Shown piece by piece: positions 1 to 7,994 of a stretch of 27,264 nt of DNA (its first letter is position 1; each line of letters starts with the position of its first letter). Made by a program: the position numbers and the translations under genes. The DNA lies in NCBI GenBank assembly GCA_007118765.1, contig SKQZ01000474.1, forward strand, positions 1-27,264, read 5' to 3'. This DNA comes from Candidatus Hydrogenedentota bacterium (GTDB lineage: Bacteria; Hydrogenedentota; Hydrogenedentia; Hydrogenedentales; CAITNO01). The notes under the pieces were generated by a model, which saw only the letters and a list, made by a program, of their open reading frames with translations, was not told where the DNA came from and did no database searches.

Positions 1-252
1 CGCCTGAAAAGCATCATCCAATGCCACGTCCGCAAATCGGGCCATCGGATCTGATGCCAGCACCGAATAGGCCGCTGTATACACCTGTTGCACAGGCGGC
101 GGCTGTTCCCCCCACAGATTCAGAAGCGACAAGTTGGACGCCAAGTCACCGTCCCGTGTCGGAGTGCCTGTGTAGGGTCTGTTCGCCGCATAAATGACGG
201 GCAGTATCAGCAGCGTCGTCACCAGGACAATCAAAAGGACTTTCTTGTTCAT
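1..252 (-). CDS. Partial exported protein of unknown function
   Basis: Reading the minus strand from an ATG at 252 gives 84 codons with no stop before the window edge, so the C-terminus is missing. The first residues, MNKKVLLIVLVTTLLILPVIYA, are two or three lysines followed by a hydrophobic run ending near Ala-23, which is a typical signal peptide or membrane anchor. The rest that is visible is polar, with a short proline run (QPPPVQQ). A purine-rich site (GGAAAGG) lies about 7 bases before the ATG and supports the start. It is divergent from the next gene. I recognise no family, and no function is claimed. The opposite-strand reading frame here looks like a shadow. Confidence 0.65.
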   Translation of the reverse strand, partial: MNKKVLLIVLVTTLLILPVIYAANRPYTGTPTRDGDLASNLSLLNLWGEQPPPVQQVYTAAYSVLASDPMARFADVALDDAFQA

Positions 253-266
253 ACGCCGGCCTTTCC

Positions 267-291
267 AAAAAAAAGCGCAGTGTTTTCTGCG
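267..291 (-). promoter_or_regulatory. Hairpin with T-tract in the leader of the partial minus-strand gene
   Basis: Read on the minus strand, a 5-bp stem (CGCAG, loop AAAACA, CTGCG) is followed by eight T residues, ending about 15 bases before the start codon of the partial gene. This has the form of a weak intrinsic terminator and may act as an attenuator. The stem is short, so it may be chance. Confidence 0.3.
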
Positions 292-369
292 TGTAACGTC
301 ATGCTTTTACCGTTTTTATGGTAATCCCTTTCTCCTTGACAACACAAGTCCGGCGTCTGGTTTTTAGTG

Positions 370-399
370 TTGACGTTGCATCCTTCACGTGGATATGTT
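370..399 (+). promoter_or_regulatory. Candidate sigma-70-type promoter
   Basis: TTGACG at 370-375 (5 of 6 to the -35 consensus) and TATGTT at 394-399 (4 of 6 to the -10) are separated by 18 bases. The site lies about 105 bases before the chosen start of the secreted propeller protein. A second TTGACA at 336-341 lacks a good -10 partner. Confidence 0.4.
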
Positions 400-505
400 A
401 ATTTAAGTGGACAGGATCACCTCATTAAGAAGTTTGCGCTGTACCGATCCGCTTGAAAATTGGAAACACTATCCACGCAGCGCGTCAAAACGAAGGAGCA
501 CATGT

Positions 506-2866
506 ATGTTGTATCGATCATTGGTATTGATTCTTGCTGTCACGCTTTTATTGGGTGGTGTCGCCACGGCGGACACATATTTGCGTGGCCCTGAGGAGCG
601 ACGTTGGCAACCCGTTGTTGACGAAGTGTATCTACAGGAATTTGGAGAGCAGGTTGTCACGGATGCGCCCGTACTGACCGCTGCGGTATTTGAAGGCATC
701 GCTTATGTGGCGCTTGAAAACGGCGTGTACGAAGTTGACGGTGACCGTTTGTTCCGGATACACGAAGCACCGGATGGCATTCATCGGCTGCGCGTTGTGG
801 ACGACGCGTTGTGGGGCATGTCCGGCGACGGCCTGTATCGCTATGCCGACGGGGTATTGGACAAGGTTGCTGACGGTGCGTTTGTGGACGTAGCCTCGGT
901 GCGCGGCGAGGTACACGCGGCCACACGTTCCGATGTGTACAAATATGTCAACGGCGCGCTGGTGAACCTTGAGCCTGATATCGGCTATCGCACCACCAAC
1001 ATTACCATGATGAACGAAGACGGTACACATGTAAAAACCGAGGATGAAGACGGCAATGTGCGGTTGTGGCGTCCGGAACGCATCGGACCGGTGGCCCGTA
1101 TTGACGAGTACAGCGAAACCCTGTATGTCATGCGTCCCAACGGCATGGTACTGCTGGACCACGAAACGGTGGATCCCCGTGTCGTCGAATGGGGCCTGCC
1201 GCCTTCCAATGATTTCCGGGACATGCTTTCGTTGGGCAATCGTATGTTCATCGCCACTTCCGGGGGCGTGGCCGTGCTGCGCGGCATGGCTCTGACGACG
1301 CTGGACGGTAAAGCGGGACTTCCTTACGAGGACACCACATGCCTGGCGGAAGGCTTTGACAACGACGTGTGGATTGGCACTACCTGGGGTGCGGTACGCA
1401 AAGTGGCCCTGGACGAGTTTCACTATTTCGCCGGAAGGCGCTGGTTGCCGAATGATACGGTGAATGATATTGCCGTGGGCGATAACGTGGTGTACATTGC
1501 CACAGATGGCGGTGTCGGCATTATCCGCTACGAACCCTATACACTCCAGAAGAAAGCCGCGTACTACGAACGACGGCTTGAAGAGTGGGGCCATAAACGC
1601 ATGGGCTTTACCCATCAAATTGACAAGGTTGGCGAAAACGAATGGATTCGTGAGATTACGGACAATGACGGCGGATTCACGTCCCATTATCTCAATGCCA
1701 TGATGCTGAAATACGCCGTGACCGGTGACGAGCAGGCATGGGAAGAAGCCGTGAACACCTTTAAGGCGTTGGTCTGGCTCGAAGACATTACACCGATTCC
1801 CGGGTTCCCGGCACGTGCCATCTGGTCCATCCACGGCGACGCAGGCACCCAGTCCGAGGGCGGTTCCGGGGGCCTGCCGGCACGCTGGGTGCGCTCGGAA
1901 TGCGGCAACTTTGAATGGAAAGGCGACACGTCGAGTGATGAGGTGGGTGCGCACTATTACGCCATGGCCCTGTTCTATGAACTGGCGCCCGACGGGCCGG
2001 AAAAGGAACGTGCGCAGGAACATATTGACCGGTTGACCCGCCATATCGTGGACAACGGCTGGAAACTGCGCGACATGGACGGTGAACTGACACGCTGGGG
2101 ACGCTGGGACCCCGAGTACCTGCAACGGCCCTACGGCATGTATGCGCGCGGACTCAATGGCATGGAGGCACAGGCCTATGCCCACACCGCCATCGGCATG
2201 TTGGACGACGATTATTATCGCAACGCATTGCAGCAACTGCTCGACTGGGGCTACCACCATCATACGGTGCGCCAGAAAATAACCTTTCCGCCGGACTATA
2301 TCACCACATGGGATGACCGGCTTGCATTCATGTCCTATTATCCGCTTATCAAGTACGCCGAACAGGACTGGCTGCGTGCGTTGTATATGCGCAGCCTTGA
2401 ACGCAGCTGGGAGATCAAGCGCATTGAAAAGCATCCGTGGTTCAATTTCCTTTATGGCGCCATGTCCGGCAATGAATGCGAAGAAGAACAGGCGGTGCAG
2501 TTCCTGCGCGAATGGCCCATGGACCTGATTAGCTACCGGTACCGTAACTCGCAACGGGCGGACCTTTATCCGAAACCCGGTTACGTATCCTATGTGGAGG
2601 GGCCGCGCACGGCCTCGCCCAAACAGATTTCGCCGCGCGAGTCCGAGCCTCAGAAACTCGACCGGACGGAGCTGTCGCTGGACGGCGGGCGCGGCGGAAC
2701 CCGCAGTGTTACGCCCAATACCTGGCTCGAAAGCTATTGGATGGGCCGGTATTTCGGTTTCATTACCGCGCCGGACACCGATGACCCCACTTTGCTGGAC
2801 ATCGAAGACCGTCCGCTGGAACAACGCGGCGCAGCGCCTTACGATGGACCGCCACGGCCATTCTAA
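506..2866 (+). CDS. Secreted beta-propeller plus helical-barrel protein
   Basis: A 786-residue exported protein. I chose the ATG at 506 because AAGGAG lies at 493-498 and the product begins with a clear signal peptide (MLYRSLVLILAVTLLLGG, cleavage near ATA-DT). An in-frame upstream ATG at 407 would bury this signal. Residues about 50-365 contain repeated blade-like strands such as NRMFIATSGGVAVL, NDVWIGTTWGAVRK and NVVYIATDGGVGII, resembling the periplasmic propeller repeats (Reg_prop/YVTN type). Residues about 400-700 are helix- and Trp/Tyr-rich (HYLNAMMLKYAVTGDEQAW, SYYPLIKYAEQDWLRALY), suggesting an alpha/alpha-barrel as in many glycan-active proteins. No catalytic residues can be assigned. 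It is probably periplasmic or outer-surface and involved in polymer binding or processing, which is inference. It is followed by a mobile element and an intrinsic terminator. Confidence 0.7.
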   Translation: MLYRSLVLILAVTLLLGGVATADTYLRGPEERRWQPVVDEVYLQEFGEQVVTDAPVLTAAVFEGIAYVALENGVYEVDGDRLFRIHEAPDGIHRLRVVDDALWGMSGDGLYRYADGVLDKVADGAFVDVASVRGEVHAATRSDVYKYVNGALVNLEPDIGYRTTNITMMNEDGTHVKTEDEDGNVRLWRPERIGPVARIDEYSETLYVMRPNGMVLLDHETVDPRVVEWGLPPSNDFRDMLSLGNRMFIATSGGVAVLRGMALTTLDGKAGLPYEDTTCLAEGFDNDVWIGTTWGAVRKVALDEFHYFAGRRWLPNDTVNDIAVGDNVVYIATDGGVGIIRYEPYTLQKKAAYYERRLEEWGHKRMGFTHQIDKVGENEWIREITDNDGGFTSHYLNAMMLKYAVTGDEQAWEEAVNTFKALVWLEDITPIPGFPARAIWSIHGDAGTQSEGGSGGLPARWVRSECGNFEWKGDTSSDEVGAHYYAMALFYELAPDGPEKERAQEHIDRLTRHIVDNGWKLRDMDGELTRWGRWDPEYLQRPYGMYARGLNGMEAQAYAHTAIGMLDDDYYRNALQQLLDWGYHHHTVRQKITFPPDYITTWDDRLAFMSYYPLIKYAEQDWLRALYMRSLERSWEIKRIEKHPWFNFLYGAMSGNECEEEQAVQFLREWPMDLISYRYRNSQRADLYPKPGYVSYVEGPRTASPKQISPRESEPQKLDRTELSLDGGRGGTRSVTPNTWLESYWMGRYFGFITAPDTDDPTLLDIEDRPLEQRGAAPYDGPPRPF

Positions 2867-2882
2867 ACGCGACTACACCTAA

Positions 2883-3062
2883 CCCGGATATTTCACCCCG
2901 CCACGGCGGGGTTGCGCCTGCGAATCTTACACCATATCAGGCACTTTGCTTGCCCGCCGACTTCGACGTGTACTAACACGCTGTCAGCCGGCGGCCTGCG
3001 CAAAGCACCTGCTCTGGTGCAATCTTCACAGGCTCACGACAAAACCTGATGAAATATCCGGG
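2883..3062 (+). mobile_element. MITE-like element, long copy (180 bp)
   Basis: Perfect 13-bp terminal inverted repeats (CCCGGATATTTCA at 2883-2895 and its reverse complement at 3050-3062) are flanked by a direct CTAA on each side (2879-2882 and 3063-3066), a 4-bp target duplication. Just inside the left end is a tight GC palindrome (CCCCGCC at 2896-2902, GGCGGGG at 2905-2911). No transposase frame fits in 180 bp, so the element would need a transposase in trans. A second copy lies inverted at 26302-26405 and matches at about 99 of 104 positions, but lacks 76 internal bases. The CTAR duplication is compatible with the YTAR target preference known for IS5-group transposases. That family link is inference. 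Confidence 0.85.
2945..3020 (+). repeat. 76-bp self-complementary block present only in the long MITE copy
   Basis: Aligning this copy with the one at 26302-26405 leaves exactly one gap, this block (its edge is ambiguous by one C). It is built of nested inverted repeats: CTTTGC (2944-2949) with GCAAAG (3000-3005), CCGCCG (2954-2959) with CGGCGG (2989-2994), and CGTGT (2967-2971) with ACACG (2976-2980). A second small hairpin follows, GCACC (3005-3009) with GGTGC (3016-3020). It could be a module inserted in this copy or one lost from the other. Confidence 0.7.
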
Positions 3063-3075
3063 CTAACAACATACA

Positions 3076-3120
3076 CAGGGGCGGACAAGATAAGGCGATG
3101 TCCGCCCCTGCTTTGGTTTT
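3076..3120 (+). terminator. Rho-independent terminator
   Basis: A perfect 12-bp stem (CAGGGGCGGACA at 3076-3087 with its complement at 3099-3110, 11-nt loop) is followed by a T-rich run (CTTTGGTTTT). It most likely ends transcription of the propeller gene. Without the mobile element it would begin about 25 bases after that gene's stop codon, so the element appears to have landed between gene and terminator. Confidence 0.75.
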
Positions 3121-3228
3121 ACCCGCCGGTCTCGCAGGTTTCGGCATGTGCGGGCGCAGATTGCAATCCCCCGCACAGTCGGGCGGAATATTCGGACGGA
3201 CACATCGGTATGCAGGAGGGTTTGTTTT

Positions 3229-5160
3229 ATGAGACAGCATGGTACCCGCGGCGTGACCGCGATCATACTGGCGACGGCGTTATCAGTGCTGAGCGCTTGC
3301 CAGCACACCAAACAGGCATTACCTGCCGTTAGCCCGGAACACGACACGGGCGCCGTGCGGGGCACGCACGTTGTCACGGATTATGGCGCTGTGGGCGATG
3401 GGGGGCAGGATTGCACCCGTGCGTTTCAAGCAGCCCTTGATGCCGCCGGGGCCGACGGCGGCGGTCTTGTTATTGTGCCCACCGGCCGCTACCACTTTTC
3501 GGGCACATTGGTAATGCCTCCGAATGTGACGTTGGAAGGCGTATGGCGTGCGCCACAACGGGGCGAACCGTATGATGCGGGTTCGGTGTTGTATGTCACG
3601 GCGGGACAGGGCGACGCGGACGGCACGCCGTTCCTGCGAATGAGCACGGGCGCCACACTAAAGGGGCTGACCCTTTTCTATCCCGAACAAATCCGCGCAA
3701 ACCCGCCCCATGCCTACCCCTGGACGGTGCAAAGCAATGGCGCCACGGATAACATCAGCATTCGTGATGTCACCATGATCAATCCCTATCAGGCGGTTGA
3801 TCTGGGCTCTTACCCGGCGGGACGTCATTTCGTCAGCAATCTATATGCGTATCCATTGCGTCTCGGCCTGTATATCAACCAATGCTATGACGTGGGACGC
3901 ATTGAGAATGTCCATTTCTGGCCCTTTTGGGACCTTGATCCGCAAAGCCCGTTGTGGGCATTTACCAAAGAACATGGCACGGCCTTTCTTATCGGCAAGA
4001 CTGACGGACAAATGGGACACAATCTATTCAGTATTTTCTATCGCTACGGAATGCGGTTTATCGCAGGCCCCATTTATGATGAAGAACGCAATATCATTGA
4101 CCATCAGGCCGGCAGCGGCATGTACACCAACTGTTATATGGATGTAAGTCCCTGCGCGATTCGAGTGGACGCGGCAATGGAAAAAGCGGGCATCTCTTTC
4201 GTGAACGCCTCCATTATGAGTCGCGTTGAAGTGGGTCCCGAAAACCGGGGCCAAGTTAAGTTTACCGGCAGCGGCTTTTGGGCCACGGGCGATCTTGAAG
4301 AACATGCCGTGCTCGAAGGGCGGGGGACGGTGTTCTTCGACGCCTGTCATTTTAATGACTGGGACCGGGCGGGGAAGGGCGTGCCATGTATTGACGCCAA
4401 TAACCAGCGTGTCATTGTGACCGGCTGCGAATTTCCAACCCACCGCGACGATCATCTGGTGCTGCGTATCGGGCCGCGTGTGCGCAGCGCGGTGATAACA
4501 TCCAACCTCATGCCCGGCGGCAAACATATTGAAAATAATGCCCATGAAACCGCAGATATTCAGATCGCGCACAATGCCACGGAACCGTCGCCCAATTTCC
4601 TCACAAAATGGCTGGTACTGGGGCCTTTTCCAAACCATACCCTTGACACGCCTGATGCCGAGGGTGCGACCCGCTACGGGCACAACCGCGATTTCCTTGT
4701 TGCGCTGGGCGGCGAGGCACGGGCACGACTTGAAACTGACACCACGGTGACCTATACGGATGTGCGCGGGAACGAGCAGGAAGCAACCACCCAACTGTTA
4801 CGTGGCGACACGCGTGGTTTTATGAATATGTTCGAACTGTATCGCCGTGGCTATCAAGTGGCGTATGCGTTCACGTGGCTTTATTCTCCGACCGACCAGC
4901 AGGCGTGGTTTGACATGGGCATGAACGATGGCGGCAAAGTGTTCGTGAACGGGGAGCAGGTGTACGAACGGTTTTCACCCCGCGGGAGACAATGTGTTCC
5001 CGGCACGGACTTGTTTCGTGCCGACTTGGTGTCCGGCTGGAACCCGGTGCTGGTAAAGTTGGAAGACGGCGGCGGGCGGCGCTGGGAATTTGTGTTTGAG
5101 GCATACGGCGAGGACGGAGCGCCCTTGACGGGACACGCCCATGGCGCAGATTGCTCTTGA
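3229..5160 (+). CDS. Pectate-lyase-like beta-helix lipoprotein with C-terminal jelly-roll-like domain
   Basis: A 643-residue product. The ATG at 3229 is chosen because AGGAGG lies just upstream and the protein then begins with a lipoprotein signal peptide ending in the lipobox LSAC (Cys about residue 22). Residues about 45-90 (VTDYGAVGDG, DCTRAFQAALDAA, GGLVIVPTGRYHFSGTL) are the classic opening of the Pectate_lyase_3/GH55-like right-handed beta-helix family, and parallel helix coils run to about residue 450. The C-terminal part from about 460 (KWLVLGPFP, then WFDMGMNDGGKVFVNGEQVY and GWNPVLVKLEDGGG) resembles the beta-sandwich accessory domains next to glycosidases. It is probably an envelope-anchored polysaccharide-active or polysaccharide-binding protein. 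The substrate cannot be told. It converges on tsaD with a 9-base gap and no clear terminator. Confidence 0.75.
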   Translation: MRQHGTRGVTAIILATALSVLSACQHTKQALPAVSPEHDTGAVRGTHVVTDYGAVGDGGQDCTRAFQAALDAAGADGGGLVIVPTGRYHFSGTLVMPPNVTLEGVWRAPQRGEPYDAGSVLYVTAGQGDADGTPFLRMSTGATLKGLTLFYPEQIRANPPHAYPWTVQSNGATDNISIRDVTMINPYQAVDLGSYPAGRHFVSNLYAYPLRLGLYINQCYDVGRIENVHFWPFWDLDPQSPLWAFTKEHGTAFLIGKTDGQMGHNLFSIFYRYGMRFIAGPIYDEERNIIDHQAGSGMYTNCYMDVSPCAIRVDAAMEKAGISFVNASIMSRVEVGPENRGQVKFTGSGFWATGDLEEHAVLEGRGTVFFDACHFNDWDRAGKGVPCIDANNQRVIVTGCEFPTHRDDHLVLRIGPRVRSAVITSNLMPGGKHIENNAHETADIQIAHNATEPSPNFLTKWLVLGPFPNHTLDTPDAEGATRYGHNRDFLVALGGEARARLETDTTVTYTDVRGNEQEATTQLLRGDTRGFMNMFELYRRGYQVAYAFTWLYSPTDQQAWFDMGMNDGGKVFVNGEQVYERFSPRGRQCVPGTDLFRADLVSGWNPVLVKLEDGGGRRWEFVFEAYGEDGAPLTGHAHGADCS

Positions 5161-5169
5161 AAGAAACGG

Positions 5170-6171
5170 TCACACCACAACAAGCGGAATGGACGCGGCA
5201 GCGGGGGTGTCGTGGGGCAGGGCACAGTGATGTTGCATGCGCGAATGCGCGGCGGCGGCTATCATCGCGCCGTTGTCAAGACAGTAGACAAAAGGCGGCA
5301 GGAACAGTTCCGCATCCAGTGACGCCGCCGACTCGCGCAAGCATTTGTTTGCGGCAACGCCGCCGGCAATGACCAGCCGCCGCACGCCGGACTGCTCAAT
5401 AGCCAGCGCCGTCTTCATGATAAGCGCATCAACGGCCGCCCGCTGAAATGACGCCGCCACATCAGGCACCGATGCCTCCGGATGATCACGCAACATGTAC
5501 AATACCGCCGTTTTTAGACCGCTGTAACTAAAATCGAGCGTGTCCTTTGTGGCAAGCCCGCAGGGAAAGCGAAATGCGGCGCTGTTGCCGGTCTCGGCGG
5601 CTTTCTGTATGGAAGGACCGCCGGGATACGGAAGTCCCAGCAACCGGGCTACCTTGTCAAAACACTCGCCCACGGCATCATCGCGGGTGGATGCAAGAAT
5701 CTGATACTGATGGGGAGCGTCACATTGAATGATTTGGGTGTGTCCGCCGCTTACCACCAACGCGAGATACGGAAACTCAGGTTTGCTCTCACCAAGAAAT
5801 GCGCTGAAAAGATGGCCTTCAATGTGGTGTACCGGGAGAAAGGGAATCTGCCATGCACAGGCCAGCGCACGCCCGAAACTAAGCCCCACAAGCAACGAGC
5901 CCATTAACCCCGGGCCAAAGGTGGCGGCAATCGCGTCCACAGGCGCCGTATTGTTTGTAGGTTCCAATCCGGCATCGCTCAAGGCCTGTTGCATCAGCTG
6001 GCTAATAACCTCCGTGTGCATGCGCGAGGCAATTTCAGGCACCACGCCGCCAAACACGCGATGTACATCTATCTGTGATGCCACCACGTTCGACAACACG
6101 CGCGTTCCGTTTTCCACAACGGAGACGCCGGTTTCATCACAGGACGTCTCAATACCGACAATAATACTCAT
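5170..6171 (-). CDS. tsaD: tRNA N6-threonylcarbamoyladenosine (t6A) transferase TsaD
   Basis: The 333-residue protein is full length for the Kae1/TsaD family. It transfers the threonylcarbamoyl group to A37 of ANN-decoding tRNAs in the cytoplasm, with TsaB and TsaE, which are not in this window. Visible signatures are the N-terminal GIETSCDETGVSVV, the metal-binding HHIEGHLFSAFL near residue 115, the nucleotide-binding VSGGHTQI and a C-terminal IAGGVAANKCLRE. The start codon overlaps the stop of the upstream deacetylase gene (ATGA, 6168-6171), which implies translational coupling. It is the last gene of the minus-strand envelope cluster. Confidence 0.97.
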   Translation of the reverse strand: MSIIVGIETSCDETGVSVVENGTRVLSNVVASQIDVHRVFGGVVPEIASRMHTEVISQLMQQALSDAGLEPTNNTAPVDAIAATFGPGLMGSLLVGLSFGRALACAWQIPFLPVHHIEGHLFSAFLGESKPEFPYLALVVSGGHTQIIQCDAPHQYQILASTRDDAVGECFDKVARLLGLPYPGGPSIQKAAETGNSAAFRFPCGLATKDTLDFSYSGLKTAVLYMLRDHPEASVPDVAASFQRAAVDALIMKTALAIEQSGVRRLVIAGGVAANKCLRESAASLDAELFLPPFVYCLDNGAMIAAAAHSRMQHHCALPHDTPAAASIPLVVV

Positions 6172-7994
6172 CGAACCAACTCCGATATGCGCACAAGTTC
6201 TATATTTATGCTCTCAAGTTTTGGCAGCTCTTCCTTTAACACCGTGATGGTGTTGGGCCGGAAATGGCCTATGCCGATGGCACTGCCCTGTGCACGTGCC
6301 CGGTCTATCAACTTGTACAGGTGTTTGCGTATTTCATCCGGGTCACTGCTGTTGTCCAAAAAGATGTCGCGACGCGCACAGGGGATTTTCATTGAGGCAG
6401 CCACATCGTAGGCGCGCGACTTCCAGGTGGTGCGGCTGTCCACAAAAAACAACTCATGATCTTTCACCACTTCCAGAAACCACTTCATGCGCTCCTCGTC
6501 CATGGTAAAGCCCGCACCGGTATGGTTGTTAACGCCTATTGCGTCCGGAAACTGTGCGATACATTCTCGGGTGCGTTCCTGAATTTCCTCTTGCGTCATA
6601 TCCAGTGTTATTTCACCGGGGAAAGCATGGGCAGTGTTGTTCTTATTCGTCTGCATCGGCATGTGAAGCATGATGTCAAACTTCTTTGCCACCGCCTGCC
6701 GCACCGTTGACTCAGCAAAGGGCGTGTCCGGCAATATGGCCAGCGCAATCTTGTTACTGAGTGTCAGCGTCCGCTGCGTAACCGTTCCGCCATAACCGCC
6801 ATCATCCAGAATAATGGCAATTTTACCCGGACGTAAGTCAACAATCGGCGCCGGCTCTCCTTCGGGCGACGCGATTAACTCCTCAACATCCACAACGAGG
6901 ACATCAGGATCCGTGTCTTCATGCGCAGTTGCTTTCTCGTCAGGAATAGGCATTGCCGCATCTTCTGGCATCAGCGGCGGCACATCCTCCACCGGCGCTT
7001 CAGGTGTCGGCTCGACATCCGGCGTGTCTGGAACTGGCGGCACGTCATCCACCGGCGCTTCGGGCATCGGCTCGTCGTCCGGTGTGTCTGGAACCGGCGG
7101 CACGTCATCCACCGGCGCTTCGGGCATTGGCTCGTCGTCCGGTGTGTCTGGAATCAGCGGCGGTACATCCTCCACCGGCGCATCGGGCGTCGGCTCGACA
7201 TCCGGCGTGTCTGGAATTAGCGTCGGCACATCCTCCACCGGCGCTTCAGGAACCACAGGCGGCGCCGCTTCTTCGGACGGTGGCGTTGGTTCCAGAGGAT
7301 CGGGTTCCGGCGGCACATCTGGCATATCGTCAGGAATAATTGGCGCTTCCGCCGGGGGCAGGGCCTCCAGGTCCGCTGCTTCCGGGGGTATCAATGGGGT
7401 TTCTTCTTCGAAGGGCGGAACTGCATCATCGTCCTGTTCTATCTCGATTGCGTCCGGCTCCGGTGTTACGGGTTCTTCTTCCCAAAACGGCAAAGACGGG
7501 GCCTCGTCGAGGATCAGCAGGACTTCCACACATGTTTTTTCACCGTGCGTTACATTCAAAGTTATTCGTCTCTCTGACGTGGGCACAGCAATCGTGGTGA
7601 AGCCATGGGGGCGTGTGTTTGTTTGTATGGCCTGATACAACCCCTCGGCGGTTGTTGGCGGAGACACCACGACGGAAAATCGGGTGATGGTATGGGTATC
7701 CGCCTGTCGCAGGGATTCTATGTCCATGATACTTGCAGGCACCCCTTCGCGCACGGCGGCTTCGCGCACAAGCGTGACGGCCTGACGACATACGGCGTCA
7801 AACGAAAGGGGGGAGGAGGCGGCAAAGGTACGCGGCATAAAAGAGGTCGCCAACGGGAACAAGACCAGAACAAGGACGACGCTTATCTTACAACACTGGC
7901 GGCGTTGCGGGGAACGACCGGAACGGGATATGTCCGCGCCGGCGCCGACTGTACGCTTCAGTGAACCATTATGTGCCTGCCGCTTCTTAACCAT
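6168..7994 (-). CDS. Divergent polysaccharide deacetylase (DUF610 family) with long Pro/acidic repeat linker
   Basis: A 608-residue protein. The ATG at 7994 is used because it overlaps the murI stop by 8 bases; the open frame continues upstream only through murI. After a basic N-terminus, residues about 37-58 are a hydrophobic signal anchor (SVVLVLVLFPLATSF). A small folded region follows (about 65-190), then a long Pro/Asp/Glu linker with about 20-residue tandem repeats (residues 251-342). Residues about 389-608 are the divergent polysaccharide deacetylase domain: KIAIILDDGGYGG, LHMPMQTN, GVNNHTGAGFT, FFVDSRTTWKS and GIGHFRPNT. The family belongs to the NodB-like carbohydrate esterase fold and often neighbours peptidoglycan amidases, as here. 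Its substrate is uncertain, with envelope glycan likely. The linker may span periplasm or wall. Confidence 0.88.
   Translation of the reverse strand: MVKKRQAHNGSLKRTVGAGADISRSGRSPQRRQCCKISVVLVLVLFPLATSFMPRTFAASSPLSFDAVCRQAVTLVREAAVREGVPASIMDIESLRQADTHTITRFSVVVSPPTTAEGLYQAIQTNTRPHGFTTIAVPTSERRITLNVTHGEKTCVEVLLILDEAPSLPFWEEEPVTPEPDAIEIEQDDDAVPPFEEETPLIPPEAADLEALPPAEAPIIPDDMPDVPPEPDPLEPTPPSEEAAPPVVPEAPVEDVPTLIPDTPDVEPTPDAPVEDVPPLIPDTPDDEPMPEAPVDDVPPVPDTPDDEPMPEAPVDDVPPVPDTPDVEPTPEAPVEDVPPLMPEDAAMPIPDEKATAHEDTDPDVLVVDVEELIASPEGEPAPIVDLRPGKIAIILDDGGYGGTVTQRTLTLSNKIALAILPDTPFAESTVRQAVAKKFDIMLHMPMQTNKNNTAHAFPGEITLDMTQEEIQERTRECIAQFPDAIGVNNHTGAGFTMDEERMKWFLEVVKDHELFFVDSRTTWKSRAYDVAASMKIPCARRDIFLDNSSDPDEIRKHLYKLIDRARAQGSAIGIGHFRPNTITVLKEELPKLESINIELVRISELVR
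6966..7244 (-). repeat. In-frame tandem repeats of 60-63 bp
   Basis: Four full units and one partial unit, each starting APV[E/D]DVPP and continuing PDTPD[V/D]EP[T/M]P, encode 21, 21, 20 and 20 residues. The two middle units (7021-7080 and 7081-7140) differ at only 3 of 60 bases, so the array expanded recently. The unit length is a multiple of three, so copy changes keep the frame. Confidence 0.9.

Noticed and set aside
88..324. Plus-strand open frame at the window start
   Set aside because: The opposite strand carries an uninterrupted frame with a signal peptide and ribosome site. The plus frame is Arg/Gln-rich without support.
632..2824. A 730-codon open frame antisense to the secreted propeller gene
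   Set aside because: The sense frame has a signal peptide, ribosome site and propeller repeats. The antisense product has no recognisable domain and looks like a codon-bias shadow.
2876..3066. Integron attC-like site, since ACCTAAC matches the RYYYAAC core
   Set aside because: The right end reads CTAAC in direct rather than the required inverted GTTRRRY form. Target duplication plus inverted repeats explain the structure better.
6966..7244. Possible CRISPR array because of regular 60-base spacing
   Set aside because: The whole unit repeats with no variable spacers, keeps the reading frame and encodes a Pro-rich linker.
6814..7635. Gly/Ser-rich repeat protein on the plus strand
   Set aside because: It is the complement of the Pro/acidic repeat linker of the deacetylase, whose flanking domain is a real family on the minus strand.
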